Source of the DNA: Pseudonocardia abyssalis
GTDB taxonomy: Bacteria > Actinomycetota > Actinomycetes > Mycobacteriales > Pseudonocardiaceae
Reading direction: 5' to 3'
DNA: 64,000 bases
Assembly: GCF_019263705.2 (NCBI RefSeq)
Contig: NZ_JADQDK010000001.1
Span: 2,852,001 to 2,916,000 of the forward strand
A program made the translations under genes and the position numbers. Below are positions 8,076 to 16,867 of the stretch, piece after piece. A model generated the notes under the pieces. That model did no database searches. It was not told the origin of the DNA and saw only the letters and a program-made list of their open reading frames with translations. Each line of letters begins with the position of its first letter. Positions within the stretch are counted from its first letter, which is position 1.

Positions 8076-9308
8076 GTGCCCCCCTCGGCGTCGGACACCC
8101 TCGGCCACCTGGCGCAACGGCTGCTGGCCGACTCCACCGCGCTGGTCGCCGGCGTGCTCGAGGAGATCGCGGTCGCGCTGCCCGAGCTGGCCGGTGACCC
8201 CCGCCTGCGCGCGGTGCTCGCGGCCACCGTCCAGGACACGATCCGGGCGGGGCTGGACGTGCTGGGGTCGGGTGCGCCGGTGGCCGGGGTCCGCGCCCCG
8301 GAGGTCGGGCTCGAGCTCGCGCGGCACCTGGCGCAGCGCGGCGTCCCGATCTCGGTGATGCTGCGCGCCTACCGGCTGGGGCAGGCCGCGTTCCAGCGGG
8401 AGCTCATCGACCTGATCGCGGCGACGAGCGCCGACGCGGGCGAGATCGCGGCGGCGGCGCGGGACCTGGCGTCGGTCACGTTCAGCATCGTCGACGCCGT
8501 CTCCGAGGAGGTCGTCGCCGCCTACCAGACCGAGCGCGACGGCTGGATGCGGCAGCGCAACACGGCCCGGCTCGCGAAGGTCACCGCGCTGCTCGCCTCC
8601 CGGCCCGCCGACTCCGACACCGCACCCGGTTACGACCTCGCCCCGCCCCACGTCGCCGCGGTCCTGTGGTGTGGCCCGGACGTCGACGAGGACGCCCGCC
8701 CCGGGCGGCTCGAACGCCTCGTCCCCGAGGTCGCGGCGGCACTGGGCTGCACCCGGCCGCCGCTCGTCGTCGCTCCCGACGCGTCGACGCTGTGGGGGTG
8801 GTTCCCCGCGGCATCCGTCCCGGTGGACGCGGTGCGGGCCACGCTGACGGGCGCATTCGCCGCGCTCGGCGACCCCGCCCCCGGACCGGCCGGGTTCCGC
8901 GGCTCGCACCGGCAGGCGCGGCAGGGCCAGCAGATCGCCGTCGCCGCCGACCCCCGCAGCGGGCTGCGGCTCATCACCCCGGCGCAGCTCGGCCCGCTGG
9001 CGCTGCTCGCCCTCGACCCCTCCACCGCGGCGCACTGGGTGCAGGCCGCGCTCGGTGGCCTCGCCGACGACGACGAACCCGCCGCGCGTCTGCGCGAGAC
9101 CCTGTGGGTCTACCTGTCGACCGGCAGCAGCCTCGCCGCCGCGGCCGCCGAGCAGCACGTGCACCGCAACACGATCCAGTACCGCGTCCGCCGGGCCGAG
9201 CAGGTGCGCGGCCGCCCGCTGTCCGACGGCCGGATCGACGTCGAGGTCGCCCTGCTCGCGTGCCGCCTGCTCGGATCCACGGTCCTCCGACCCGTCCCGG
9301 ATGCCTAG
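8076..9308 (+). CDS. PucR/CdaR-family transcriptional regulator
   Basis: A 410-residue protein from GTG 8076. The C-terminal 60 residues carry the PucR-type helix-turn-helix (SLAAAAAEQHVHRNTIQYRVRRAE). The middle contains a GGDEF-like sensory fold typical of CdaR/PucR proteins and the N-terminal 170 residues are helical (RsbRD-N-like). It lies 18 bp downstream of alkB on the same strand, where regulators of alkane oxidation are often found, so control of alkB is a reasonable inference. TetR regulators are more usual at alkB-rubredoxin loci, which makes this arrangement slightly unusual. Confidence 0.85.
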   Translation: MPPSASDTLGHLAQRLLADSTALVAGVLEEIAVALPELAGDPRLRAVLAATVQDTIRAGLDVLGSGAPVAGVRAPEVGLELARHLAQRGVPISVMLRAYRLGQAAFQRELIDLIAATSADAGEIAAAARDLASVTFSIVDAVSEEVVAAYQTERDGWMRQRNTARLAKVTALLASRPADSDTAPGYDLAPPHVAAVLWCGPDVDEDARPGRLERLVPEVAAALGCTRPPLVVAPDASTLWGWFPAASVPVDAVRATLTGAFAALGDPAPGPAGFRGSHRQARQGQQIAVAADPRSGLRLITPAQLGPLALLALDPSTAAHWVQAALGGLADDDEPAARLRETLWVYLSTGSSLAAAAAEQHVHRNTIQYRVRRAEQVRGRPLSDGRIDVEVALLACRLLGSTVLRPVPDA

Positions 9309-9483
9309 GAGGGCACCGCGAGGCTCCGGCCGTAGCGAGCAGCGTCCAGGTGGTGGCACCGTACGGCGGAGGATCGGGCCGGTACCGCTGTCGTATCGGT
9401 CCGGTCGTCCAACGCGGCGAGGGCGCCGCCCGGGCGTCGCGCAGCAGGCCCGAGCTCGTCAGCGCGCTCCTAGACCGGCCGAC

Positions 9484-10509
9484 GTGCCGCCTGCCTCGGT
9501 CCCCCTGCGGAAGCTCGGCCTCCTCACCATCGGTTCGTTCGACGGGGCCGACCCCCGCGCCGGCCACGAGAGCACCCTGGGGGTCATCGAGCTCGGCGAG
9601 CGGCTCGGCTTCGACGGGGCCCGGTTGCGCCACCGCCACCTGCAGTACGGCATCTCCTCCCCCGTCGCCGTCATGGCCGCGGCCACCCAGCGCACGAGCC
9701 GCATCGAACTGGGCACCGCCGTCACGCCGCTGGGCTGGGAGAACCCACTGCGCCTCGCCGAGGACCTCGCCACCGTCGACGTCCTGTCCGGCGGCCGGAT
9801 CAACCCCGGCGTGTCCGTGGGCCCGCCGATGCGCTTCGCCGACGTCCGCGACGCGCTCTACCCCGACACCGCCGACGCCGAGGACTTCACCTACGAGCGG
9901 GTGCGGCGCTTGGTCGCGCTGATCCGCGGGGAACCGGCGAGCCCGTTCTCCGGCAGGGTCGGCATCGAGGAGTTCTCCGACCGCGTGCAGCCGCACTCCC
10001 CCGGCCTCGCCGACCGGATCTGGTACGGCGCCGCGAGCCCCGGATCGGCGCGGTGGGCGGGCGAGCAGGGGCTGTCCCTGCTGACGAGCAGCGTGCTCAA
10101 GGCCCCCGGTCCCGACGCCACCGACTTCGCCGCACTCCAGGCCGCCCAGATCGAGACGTTCCGCGCGGCGCACCCCGCCGGGGAGCAGGCGCGGGTCTCG
10201 CAGGGGCTCGTCGTCATCCCCACCGACACCGCCACCGCGCAGCAGCGGGCCAAGTACGCCGCCTACGTCGACGCCCGCACCCCGCGCACCGCCCGGCCAC
10301 AGGGCCCGGCCAGCATGCTGTTCGCCCCCGATGTCCTGGGCTCCTCCGAGCAGGTCGCGGAGACGCTGTACGCCCACGCCGGCTTCCGCGCCGTCGACGA
10401 GGTCGTCTTCGCACTGCCGTTCGGCTTCGAGCACGCCGACTACGTGCAGATCCTCACCGACACCGCCACCCGACTGGGCCCGGCGCTGGGCTGGTCACCC
10501 CGAACCTGA
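9484..10509 (+). CDS. LLM-class flavin/F420-dependent oxidoreductase
   Basis: A 341-residue luciferase-like monooxygenase. The start is GTG 9484, where family similarity begins (VPLRKLGLLTIGSFDG); the frame is open further upstream but non-coding in character. Family signatures include ELGERLGFDGARL, RIELGTAVTPLGWENPLRLAEDLATVD and SGGRINPGVSVG, which form the TIM barrel and flavin phosphate site. FMN or F420 cannot be decided from sequence. Its end overlaps the convergent LysR gene by 15 bp. The substrate is unknown, and the neighbouring alkane-oxidation genes give only weak context. Confidence 0.85.
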   Translation: MPPASVPLRKLGLLTIGSFDGADPRAGHESTLGVIELGERLGFDGARLRHRHLQYGISSPVAVMAAATQRTSRIELGTAVTPLGWENPLRLAEDLATVDVLSGGRINPGVSVGPPMRFADVRDALYPDTADAEDFTYERVRRLVALIRGEPASPFSGRVGIEEFSDRVQPHSPGLADRIWYGAASPGSARWAGEQGLSLLTSSVLKAPGPDATDFAALQAAQIETFRAAHPAGEQARVSQGLVVIPTDTATAQQRAKYAAYVDARTPRTARPQGPASMLFAPDVLGSSEQVAETLYAHAGFRAVDEVVFALPFGFEHADYVQILTDTATRLGPALGWSPRT

Positions 10510-11382
10510 CGCCGCGGACCCCGCGCGACGCAGCGCCGACGCGGTCGCGAGGATCGCCGGGTGCCGTTCGGCCCCGGCCCGGCAGGCGGTCGTGGTGCGG
10601 CGGCGGATCGGCAGCGGCGTGAGGACCACCCCGGGCGGCGGGTCACCGGCGGCGAGCTCGGGGACGAGCGCGACCCCGTGCCCCGCCGCGACGAGGGCGA
10701 GCACGGCGGTGAAGTCGTCGATCCGGTGGCGGACGGCGGGGGCGAAGCCGGCGGCGTGGCAGGCGCGGACGGTCGTGTCGTGGCACCGGGTGGCCGGGGT
10801 CGCCGTGATCCACGGGGCGTGTGCGCAACCGGTGAGCGTCGGCTCCTGCGTCGTCGTCGCCAGCAGCATCACCTCCGTGAACAGCGGCGCCGACGTCGCG
10901 ATCCCGGGCTCGTCGAGCGCGGGCAGGAGGTCGTAGTCGTGCACGAGGGCGAGATCGAGGTCGCCGGCCCGCAGCGCGTCGCCGACGGCCGCGGGGTCGA
11001 TCTCGGACAGCCGCGGTTCCAGGCCCGGGTGCTCGGTGCCGAGGAGGGCGAGCGCCGCGACCGCGACCGTGCGGGTGGCGGTCGGGAAGACCCCGATCCG
11101 CACCGGACCGGCCGGGCCGTGCCTGCGGTCGGCGAGGTCGGAGGCGGCCTGCTCCAGGCGGTCGAGGATCACCTCGGCGTGCGCGACGAGCGCATGGGCG
11201 GCGGGGGTCAGCGCCACCCCGCGCCCGGTCCGCTCCAGCAGCGGGACGCCGGCCTCCCGTTCGAGCGTCGCCAGCTGCTGGGAGACCGCGGACGGGCTGA
11301 ACACGAGGGCCTCGGCCACCGCGGCGATCGTGCCGCGCAGCGCGAGTTCCCGGAGCAGCCGCAGGCGACGGACGTCGAGCAT
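10495..11382 (-). CDS. LysR-family transcriptional regulator
   Basis: A 295-residue LysR regulator: N-terminal winged helix-turn-helix (LRLLRELALRGTIAAVAEALVFSPSAVSQQLATLE, residues 6-40) followed by a periplasmic-binding-like effector domain. It is divergent from the DapA-like gene across 70 bp, the usual arrangement for a LysR regulator and its target, so it probably controls that lyase. The effector is unknown. Confidence 0.92.
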   Translation of the reverse strand: MLDVRRLRLLRELALRGTIAAVAEALVFSPSAVSQQLATLEREAGVPLLERTGRGVALTPAAHALVAHAEVILDRLEQAASDLADRRHGPAGPVRIGVFPTATRTVAVAALALLGTEHPGLEPRLSEIDPAAVGDALRAGDLDLALVHDYDLLPALDEPGIATSAPLFTEVMLLATTTQEPTLTGCAHAPWITATPATRCHDTTVRACHAAGFAPAVRHRIDDFTAVLALVAAGHGVALVPELAAGDPPPGVVLTPLPIRRRTTTACRAGAERHPAILATASALRRAGSAASGSG

Positions 11383-11452
11383 CGGTTCAGCTTACGAAAG
11401 AACAAAGGAAAGCGAACTGGACCTGTCGTGTCTCGGGCGGGACCGTGTCGCC

Positions 11453-12370
11453 ATGACCGACTGGCGCGGCGTCCACGTCCCCCTGATCAGCCCGTTCACG
11501 CACTCCGGCCGGCTCGACGAGCACGCGCTGGCCGCACTCGGGAGCGAGGTGCTCGACGCCGGTGCGGCCGGGCTCGTCGCGCTGGGCACGACCGCGGAGC
11601 CGGCCGCGCTGAGCCTCGCCGAGCGCCGCGCGGTGATCGACGTGTGCGCCGACCTGTGCCGCGACCGGCCGGTGGGCCTGGTGGTCGGCGCGGGCTCCAA
11701 CGACACCGCGTCGACCCGCGCGGCGCTGGCGGACCTCGCCCGGTGGCCGGAGATCGACGCCGCCATGGTCACCGTGCCGTACTTCCTGCGCCCGTCCGAG
11801 GCGGGCGTCGTCGCCCACGTCACCGAGCTCGCCCGGACCAGCCCGGTCCCCCTGATCGTCTACCACGTCCCGTACCGCACCGGGCTCCCGCTGGGGCCGG
11901 GGTGCCTGCGGGAGCTGCTGGGGATCGACGGCGTCGTCGGCATGAAGTACGCGCCCGGCGTGATCGACGCCGGCACCGTCGACCTGCTCGGCGACCTCCC
12001 CGATGCGACCGCGGTGCTCGCCGGGGACGACGTCCTCGCCGCACCGCTGCTCGGGCTCGGGGCCCGCGGCGCGGTCCTCGCCTCCGCCCACCTCGCGACG
12101 GCGGAGTTCGTGCGGTTCGTCCGTGCCGCCGATCCGGTGGGGCACCGACGGCTCGGACACGCTCTCGCGCGCTGGTCGGCCGCGGCCTTCGCCGAACCCA
12201 ACCCGGCGGTGGTCAAGGGCGTGCTGCACGCGCTGGGCCGCATCGCGTCACCGCGGCCGCGGCTCCCCCTCCTGCCCGCCCGGCCCGCGACCGTCGAGCA
12301 CGCCCTGCTGGCCCTGGACCACCTGACCGCCGCTCCGGTCGGTCCTGCTCAGCGCGCGGGCGCGTCCTGA
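11453..12370 (+). CDS. DapA-like (dihydrodipicolinate synthase/N-acetylneuraminate lyase family) aldolase
   Basis: A 305-residue TIM-barrel class I aldolase/lyase. The Schiff-base lysine is K165 (GVVGMKYAPG), the catalytic tyrosine is Y137 in VYHVPYRTG, and R142 follows in the position used for a carboxylate substrate. The GTTGE motif is varied to GTTAE (45-49). Because it sits away from lysine genes and beside its own divergent LysR regulator, a catabolic aldolase role (2-keto-3-deoxy sugar acid or similar) is more likely than lysine biosynthesis. It starts at ATG 11453, 70 bp from the regulator start. Confidence 0.85.
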   Translation: MTDWRGVHVPLISPFTHSGRLDEHALAALGSEVLDAGAAGLVALGTTAEPAALSLAERRAVIDVCADLCRDRPVGLVVGAGSNDTASTRAALADLARWPEIDAAMVTVPYFLRPSEAGVVAHVTELARTSPVPLIVYHVPYRTGLPLGPGCLRELLGIDGVVGMKYAPGVIDAGTVDLLGDLPDATAVLAGDDVLAAPLLGLGARGAVLASAHLATAEFVRFVRAADPVGHRRLGHALARWSAAAFAEPNPAVVKGVLHALGRIASPRPRLPLLPARPATVEHALLALDHLTAAPVGPAQRAGAS

Positions 12371-12566
12371 CCGCTCGCGTTCCGGCTCGCCGGCAGGGGG
12401 ACGGCGTCGGCCTCGGGGGTGCCGGGCCGTGGGGTGAAGACGCGTCGGGGAGAACCCCGCCACGGACGGCCTCGCGCTCACCCCGGGTCAGCTGGCGCGG
12501 TTCGACGCGGTGACCCCGGCGCCCGGCACGACGACGCCGGCACGGCCACGATCGACCACTGACCGG

Positions 12567-13346
12567 TCACCGTGGCGGGTCGGCCCGGACGGCCAGCACG
12601 TCGGCCGCTACCCGTGCGGTGTCGACGACCTCGCGGGCGACCGCGGCGAGGCGCAGGCGATGGTCCCGGGCGTAGCTGCGGAGCCGGTCGAACGCCTCGT
12701 CCATGCCCAGCGGCCCCCGCTCGGCGAGCACCCCCTTGGCCTGCTCGATGATCACGCGGCTGGTCAGGACGGCCTGCAGCTGCTCGCTGACCACCTCCCC
12801 GCGGCCGATCGCCCGCTCGGCCAGGATCGCGGTCGTCGCGACGTCGGCCAGCGCCTGCCCCAGGGCCAGGTCCGCGACGGGCAGCGGCCCGGGACGGCGG
12901 TGGAACAGGTTCAGCGTGCCGATGGCCTCGCCGCGCAGCCGCAGCGGCAGGGCGTGCACCGAGCCGTACGTCCCGCGTTCGGCGAGGGCCGCGACGAACC
13001 GCGGCCACCGGGCCGCCGCGGTCGTGAGGTCGGCGACCGCGACCGGGGTCCCGCTGCGGTGGCACTCCACGCAGGGGCCCTCGTCGGCCTCGAGCTGCAG
13101 CAGCTCCATCCAGTCGGACTGCTCGTTGGTCGAGGCCACCACCCGCAGCCGGCCCTGGGGGTCGCCCAGCATGATCCCGGCCGCCTCCGCGGCGAGCAGT
13201 TCCACGCAGTAGCCCGCCAACCGGTCGAGCAGGTCGACGACGTCGTAGTCGTCGACCAGGGAGTCGGCGAGATCCACGAACGCGGTGACCACCCGCTCCT
13301 CCCGGCCGCCCGGCACGGGGCCGGCTTCCTCGAACTGGTCCGTCAT
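12567..13346 (-). CDS. GAF and ANTAR domain protein (putative RNA-binding antiterminator)
   Basis: A 259-residue protein: GAF domain about 20-165 (DLADSLVDDYDVVDLLDRLAGY through GTLNLFHRRPGPL) and C-terminal ANTAR three-helix domain about 190-245 (LQAVLTSRVIIEQAKGVLAER). ANTAR domains bind paired RNA hairpins and prevent termination, and the GAF part senses an unknown ligand. ATG 13346 is preferred; the frame upstream of it is a shadow of the next gene. It is the third gene of a whiB-GAF/ANTAR-GAF/ANTAR operon, 5 bp after its paralogue. Confidence 0.9.
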   Translation of the reverse strand: MTDQFEEAGPVPGGREERVVTAFVDLADSLVDDYDVVDLLDRLAGYCVELLAAEAAGIMLGDPQGRLRVVASTNEQSDWMELLQLEADEGPCVECHRSGTPVAVADLTTAAARWPRFVAALAERGTYGSVHALPLRLRGEAIGTLNLFHRRPGPLPVADLALGQALADVATTAILAERAIGRGEVVSEQLQAVLTSRVIIEQAKGVLAERGPLGMDEAFDRLRSYARDHRLRLAAVAREVVDTARVAADVLAVRADPPR

Positions 13347-13351
13347 CGGCG

Positions 13352-14095
13352 CTACCTCATCTCCTCGGTGAACCGCAGCCGCCGCGCGACGACGTCGCGC
13401 GCGACGTCGACGAGCAGCCGTTGTTCGACGAACGCGTGGGCGCGCAGCCGCGCCAGTGCCTCGACGGCACCGACCCCCAGCTGGGCGAGCACCATCCCGG
13501 TGGCCTGATGGACCTCCGCACGGTGGCCGGACGCCTCGGCCAGCCAGCTCCCCCCGGTCGGGTCCGCGCCGTCCGACCCGTCGACCGGCGCGGGGTCGGT
13601 GCGCTGACCGAGCATCATCAGCGCCGCCAGGTCGGCCGCGCTGATCGCGTCGCGGTACTGCGCGGCGTCGAGCCCGCCCGCGGCCAGCCGGTAGAGGTCG
13701 AGCACGCCGAGGTTGACGGCGCCCCACTGCAGCGGCAGCGCGAACAGGGCGCCCACCATCGTGCGCTCGGCGACGGCGGCGGCGAACACCGGCCAGCGCG
13801 CCGTCTCCGTGCCGTGGTGCAGGTCCGGTACCAGCACCGGGCGTCCGGTCGCCGCCGCCTCCATGCAGGCCCCCTCGTTGAGCGTGAACTGCAGCTCCTC
13901 GATCAGCTCCGCCGTGGCGTCGGACGCCCACAGCGTCGTGCGGGACACGGTCGCGGTCAACAACGACAGGACCGCTCCGTCGACGTCGAGGCCGGCCATG
14001 CACGCGCGGCAGATGCGCTCCGCGAGCGCGGCGTCGCCGGTCCCGTGCCGGTCGATGGCCAGCAGCGCGCGGGTGGTCGTCCCGGGCTCACCCAC
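13352..14095 (-). CDS. GAF and ANTAR domain protein (paralogue)
   Basis: A 247-residue protein from GTG 14095. The GAF-like domain (LDVDGAVLSLLTATVSRTTLW... GALFALPLQWGAVNLGVLDLYR) precedes a C-terminal ANTAR-type domain (AEVHQATGMVLAQLGVGAVEALARLRAHAF). The ANTAR part is divergent from that of the following gene, so the two probably recognise different RNAs or form a heteromer. Its start overlaps the WhiB stop by 8 bp, indicating coupling with a redox-sensing transcription factor. Confidence 0.88.
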   Translation of the reverse strand: MGEPGTTTRALLAIDRHGTGDAALAERICRACMAGLDVDGAVLSLLTATVSRTTLWASDATAELIEELQFTLNEGACMEAAATGRPVLVPDLHHGTETARWPVFAAAVAERTMVGALFALPLQWGAVNLGVLDLYRLAAGGLDAAQYRDAISAADLAALMMLGQRTDPAPVDGSDGADPTGGSWLAEASGHRAEVHQATGMVLAQLGVGAVEALARLRAHAFVEQRLLVDVARDVVARRLRFTEEMR

Positions 14096-14393
14096 GCGGA
14101 CCCGGGGAAGGCCGCTCGGCGTCGCCGCGGATCTGCTCGTCGCGCTCGGCGACCGTCAGCCCGCCCCAGACCCCGTAGGGCTCCTGCACCGCCAACGCGT
14201 GCTCACGGCACGTGTCGAGCACCGGGCATCCCCGGCACACCTGCTTGGCCCGTCTCTCGCGGCCGGCCCTGGCGGGACCGCGTTCCCGGTCGGGGTGGAA
14301 GAACAGGTCGCTGTTCATGCCGCGGCACGAGCCGCGCATCTGCCAGTCCCAGATCTCGGCGACCGGTGCGGGGAGCCTGCGGACGTCGGCCAT
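14088..14393 (-). CDS. WhiB-family iron-sulfur transcription factor
   Basis: A 101-residue protein with the four cluster cysteines C23, C53, C56 and C62 (CRGCPVLDTC) and the GVWGG turn (74-78) before a short basic C-terminus. WhiB proteins bind a [4Fe-4S] cluster and usually act with the primary sigma factor. ATG 14393 (MADVRRLP) is chosen; an upstream in-frame ATG at 14486 would add an atypical arginine-rich extension. It is the first gene of a three-gene operon with two GAF-ANTAR proteins. Confidence 0.93.
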   Translation of the reverse strand: MADVRRLPAPVAEIWDWQMRGSCRGMNSDLFFHPDRERGPARAGRERRAKQVCRGCPVLDTCREHALAVQEPYGVWGGLTVAERDEQIRGDAERPSPGPRG

Positions 14394-14522
14394 GTCGGGC
14401 CTCTCCACTCGACGACGGGAGCCGTCGCCGGTGGTCCGGGGCAACAGGGAGAACGTACCCGCCCGCCGGGGTGGCCCACTCCCCACGTGGGTGCCGGGCC
14501 GCCGCCCGTCACCGACGGGCGC

Positions 14523-14984
14523 TCAGTCCAGGCAGAACTCGTTGCCCTCGGGGTCGGCCATCACGATGAAGCCGGCGCTCAGGGGCGGTGCCGGCTCGTC
14601 GCGCCGCACGCGGGTCGCCCCCAGCGCGACGAGCCGCCCGCACTCGGCCTCCAGCGCCGCCATCCGCTCGTCCCCCCGCAGTCCGGGGGCCGCGCGGACG
14701 TCGAGGTGCAGTCGGTTCTTCGCGACCTTGCCCTCCGGCACCTGCTGGAAGAACAGCCGCGGCCCGTGTCCGTCCGGATCCTCGACGGCCGAGCTGGAGT
14801 TGCGCCGCTCCTCCGGCACACCGACCCGTTCGAGGAACTCGTCCCACGCGGCCAACGGGTCGGCCCCGTCGGGCAGCTCGACACCGGGTGGTGCGGGATG
14901 GACGTAACCCACGACGTCGCGCCAGAAGCTGGACAGCCCGCGCGGGTCGTGGGCGTCGAAGGTGACCTGGATGTGCCGGCTCAT
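14523..14984 (-). CDS. VOC-superfamily (glyoxalase/bleomycin-resistance-like) protein
   Basis: A 153-residue protein with the paired beta-alpha-beta-beta-beta modules of the vicinal oxygen chelate fold: IQVTFDAHDPRGLSSFWRDVVGY at the N-terminus, NRLHLDVRA in the middle and GFIVMADPEGNEFCLD at the end. Potential metal ligands are the His in HIQVTFD, the His in LHLDV and the Glu in NEFCLD. Many actinobacterial members have unknown substrates. It is monocistronic on the minus strand, between WhiB and the siderophore-binding lipoprotein. Confidence 0.82.
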   Translation of the reverse strand: MSRHIQVTFDAHDPRGLSSFWRDVVGYVHPAPPGVELPDGADPLAAWDEFLERVGVPEERRNSSSAVEDPDGHGPRLFFQQVPEGKVAKNRLHLDVRAAPGLRGDERMAALEAECGRLVALGATRVRRDEPAPPLSAGFIVMADPEGNEFCLD

Positions 14985-15024
14985 CGGCCGACCGTAGCGA
15001 GCACCCCTGACAGAACCGGGCGGG

Positions 15025-16038
15025 TCACCCGCCGACCGTCTGTGCCACCTGGGGCACCAGCTGCTCCAGCGCGTAGTCGAGGCTGAGCACGGTCCCCCAG
15101 GTGAACGCCCCGGAGAGCACCGGGTCCTCGATCCAGAGCACCTTGCCCGCCTGCACGACGGGCAGCGTCGGGTAAACCGGGTTGGCCTCGACGACGGCGC
15201 GCTCCTCCGGCCCGAACCCGACGTTCCAGACCAGCAGGTCGCGGGACAGCTCGCCGATCAGCTCGTCGGAGACGGTGATCTCGCCGAAGTCGTTGGCCGG
15301 CACGCCTGCGACCTCGGTCGGCACGGTGAAGCCGAGGTCCCCGAAGAACCGCGCGCGGACGTCGTTGCCCGAGCGGACGATCGACTCACCGGGCTCGAAC
15401 CGCTCGGCCACCACGGCCTCCTGACCCGCGAACCCGGGGTGGGCCGCGGCCGCGTCGGCGAACTCCTGCTCGAGGTGGTCGACCAGCGCCACCGCGTCGG
15501 CCTCGCGTCCCAGCGCCTCCCCGGTCACCCGGGTGGCCTCCTGCCAGGTGATGGTGAAGTCGACGAACTCCTGGTCCGGCACGACGGTCGGGGCGATCCG
15601 CGACAGCAGCTCGTACTGCTCCGGGGTGGTGGCGTTGTAGAGGGAGAGGATGAGGTCCGGCTGCAGCGAGGCGATCTCCTCGATCGGCGGCTCGGACTCG
15701 TTGCGCACCCCTCCCGCGAGCACCGTCGGCTGCGCGGCACCCAGCTCGTCCTGCGCCCATGGCCAGGTGGCGAACTCGTGGTCGCCGTACCAGGGGTAGA
15801 CCGCGATCGGGGTGACGCCGAGCGCGAGCAGCGGGTCCTGGTCGGACAGGCCCAGGGTGATCACACGGACCGGCTCGGCCGGGATCTCGGTGCTGCCGTA
15901 CGCGTGCTCGACGGTCACCGGGAACGCGCCGGCCGCGGCCGGCGCGGCCGGGTCCTCGGGGTCGGTGGCCGCCGGGGCCGCGCACGCGGCGGTGAGCGCG
16001 AACGCGGCGAGCAGTACGGGCAACGTCCGGCGGGACAT
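15025..16038 (-). CDS. Iron-siderophore ABC transporter substrate-binding lipoprotein
   Basis: A 337-residue FecB/FhuD-type class III binding protein. The N-terminus is a lipoprotein signal with lipobox LTAAC (15-19), so it is anchored outside the membrane. Characteristic stretches are PVRVITLGLSDQDPLLALGVTPIAV, IEEIASLQPDLILS and a C-terminal DYALEQLVPQ. The start ATG 16038 has a strong AGGAGG 7 bp upstream. An IdeR/DtxR-like iron box lies at 16056-16074. No permease or ATPase gene is adjacent, so it must share transport components encoded elsewhere. Confidence 0.93.
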   Translation of the reverse strand: MSRRTLPVLLAAFALTAACAAPAATDPEDPAAPAAAGAFPVTVEHAYGSTEIPAEPVRVITLGLSDQDPLLALGVTPIAVYPWYGDHEFATWPWAQDELGAAQPTVLAGGVRNESEPPIEEIASLQPDLILSLYNATTPEQYELLSRIAPTVVPDQEFVDFTITWQEATRVTGEALGREADAVALVDHLEQEFADAAAAHPGFAGQEAVVAERFEPGESIVRSGNDVRARFFGDLGFTVPTEVAGVPANDFGEITVSDELIGELSRDLLVWNVGFGPEERAVVEANPVYPTLPVVQAGKVLWIEDPVLSGAFTWGTVLSLDYALEQLVPQVAQTVGG

Positions 16039-16055
16039 GTCATGACCTCCTGAGG

Positions 16056-16074
16056 CAAGGAATGCCTAACCTAC
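16056..16074 (-). promoter_or_regulatory. IdeR/DtxR-like iron box
   Basis: On the minus strand this reads GTAGGTTAGGCATTCCTTG, matching the actinobacterial iron-box consensus TTAGGTTAGGCTAACCTAA at 13 of 19 positions, with one half-site essentially perfect. It lies 18 bp upstream of the iron-siderophore lipoprotein start, where Fe-loaded repressor would block transcription. Confidence 0.65.
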
Positions 16075-16198
16075 ATCGTCGACGAGATGGCGACGGGAGT
16101 GGCTCCGGCGGCGCTCGGCGAGGGGCCCGCTCCGTCGACTCCTGCCGGAACGGCAACGAACTTTGCGTCGCCGGTCCGCGGTGGGCCACGGTGGGCCG

Positions 16199-16855
16199 AT
16201 GACCGACGGAACCGTCCCCCCGCCACCCGACACCTACCTCGGCGACCCCGCGGTGCGCGCGGAGTGGGACGGGCGCTATGCGGACCGCGAGAACCTGTGG
16301 AGCGGCCGGCCGAACGGCGCGCTCGTCGCGGAGGTCGCGGATCTCCCGGCCGGCCGGGTGCTCGACGTCGGCTGCGGCGAGGGCGCCGACGCCGTCTGGC
16401 TCGCCCGCGCCGGATGGGACGTCACCGCGCTCGAGGTCTCCGGGGTGGCGCTGGAGCGGGCGGCCGGGCACGCCCGCGACGCCGGGGTCACCGTCCACCG
16501 GGTGCACGCCGGACTGGTGGAGGCGGACCTCCCGGCGGCGTCGTTCGACCTGGTCTCGGCGCAGTACCCGGCCCTGTTGCGCACCCCCGGCGGCGCGGCC
16601 GAGCGCGCGCTCCTCACCGCCGTCGCCCCCGGTGGCGTGCTGCTGGTCGTGCACCACGCGGGGGTGGAGGACCACCGCCCCGCCGAGGGCGGCTTCGACC
16701 CGGCCGACTACGTCTGGCCCTCGATGATCACCGCCCTGCTCGACGACGACTGGCACGTGGAGGTGGACGAGCAGCGGCCCCGCGTCGTGCCCGAGGGCGG
16801 AGCGGGCGCCCACCACGCCGAGGACCTCGTCCTGCGGGCCCGCCGGCTGCGCTGA
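16199..16855 (+). CDS. Class I SAM-dependent methyltransferase
   Basis: A 218-residue methyltransferase. Motif I is VLDVGCGEGADAVWLARAG, followed by WDVTALE (acidic loop for the ribose) and LVSAQYPALL as motif post-II. The N-terminal WDGRYADRENLWSGRPN is typical of actinobacterial TehB/thiopurine-methyltransferase-like proteins. ATG 16199 is preferred to the in-frame ATG at 16163 because similarity begins there. It is convergent with the next flavin monooxygenase (12-bp gap). The substrate is unknown. Confidence 0.88.
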   Translation: MTDGTVPPPPDTYLGDPAVRAEWDGRYADRENLWSGRPNGALVAEVADLPAGRVLDVGCGEGADAVWLARAGWDVTALEVSGVALERAAGHARDAGVTVHRVHAGLVEADLPAASFDLVSAQYPALLRTPGGAAERALLTAVAPGGVLLVVHHAGVEDHRPAEGGFDPADYVWPSMITALLDDDWHVEVDEQRPRVVPEGGAGAHHAEDLVLRARRLR

Positions 16856-16867
16856 TCCGCCACTCGA

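Noticed and set aside
5907..9359. A 1150-residue minus-strand frame across the alkB region
   Set aside because: The composition is low-complexity Arg/Gly/His; alkB and the PucR gene on the other strand explain the coding signal.
12371..12566. Short coding fragment (GLALTPGQLARFDAV) after the DapA-like gene
   Set aside because: Fewer than 30 residues, no start, no recognisable family.
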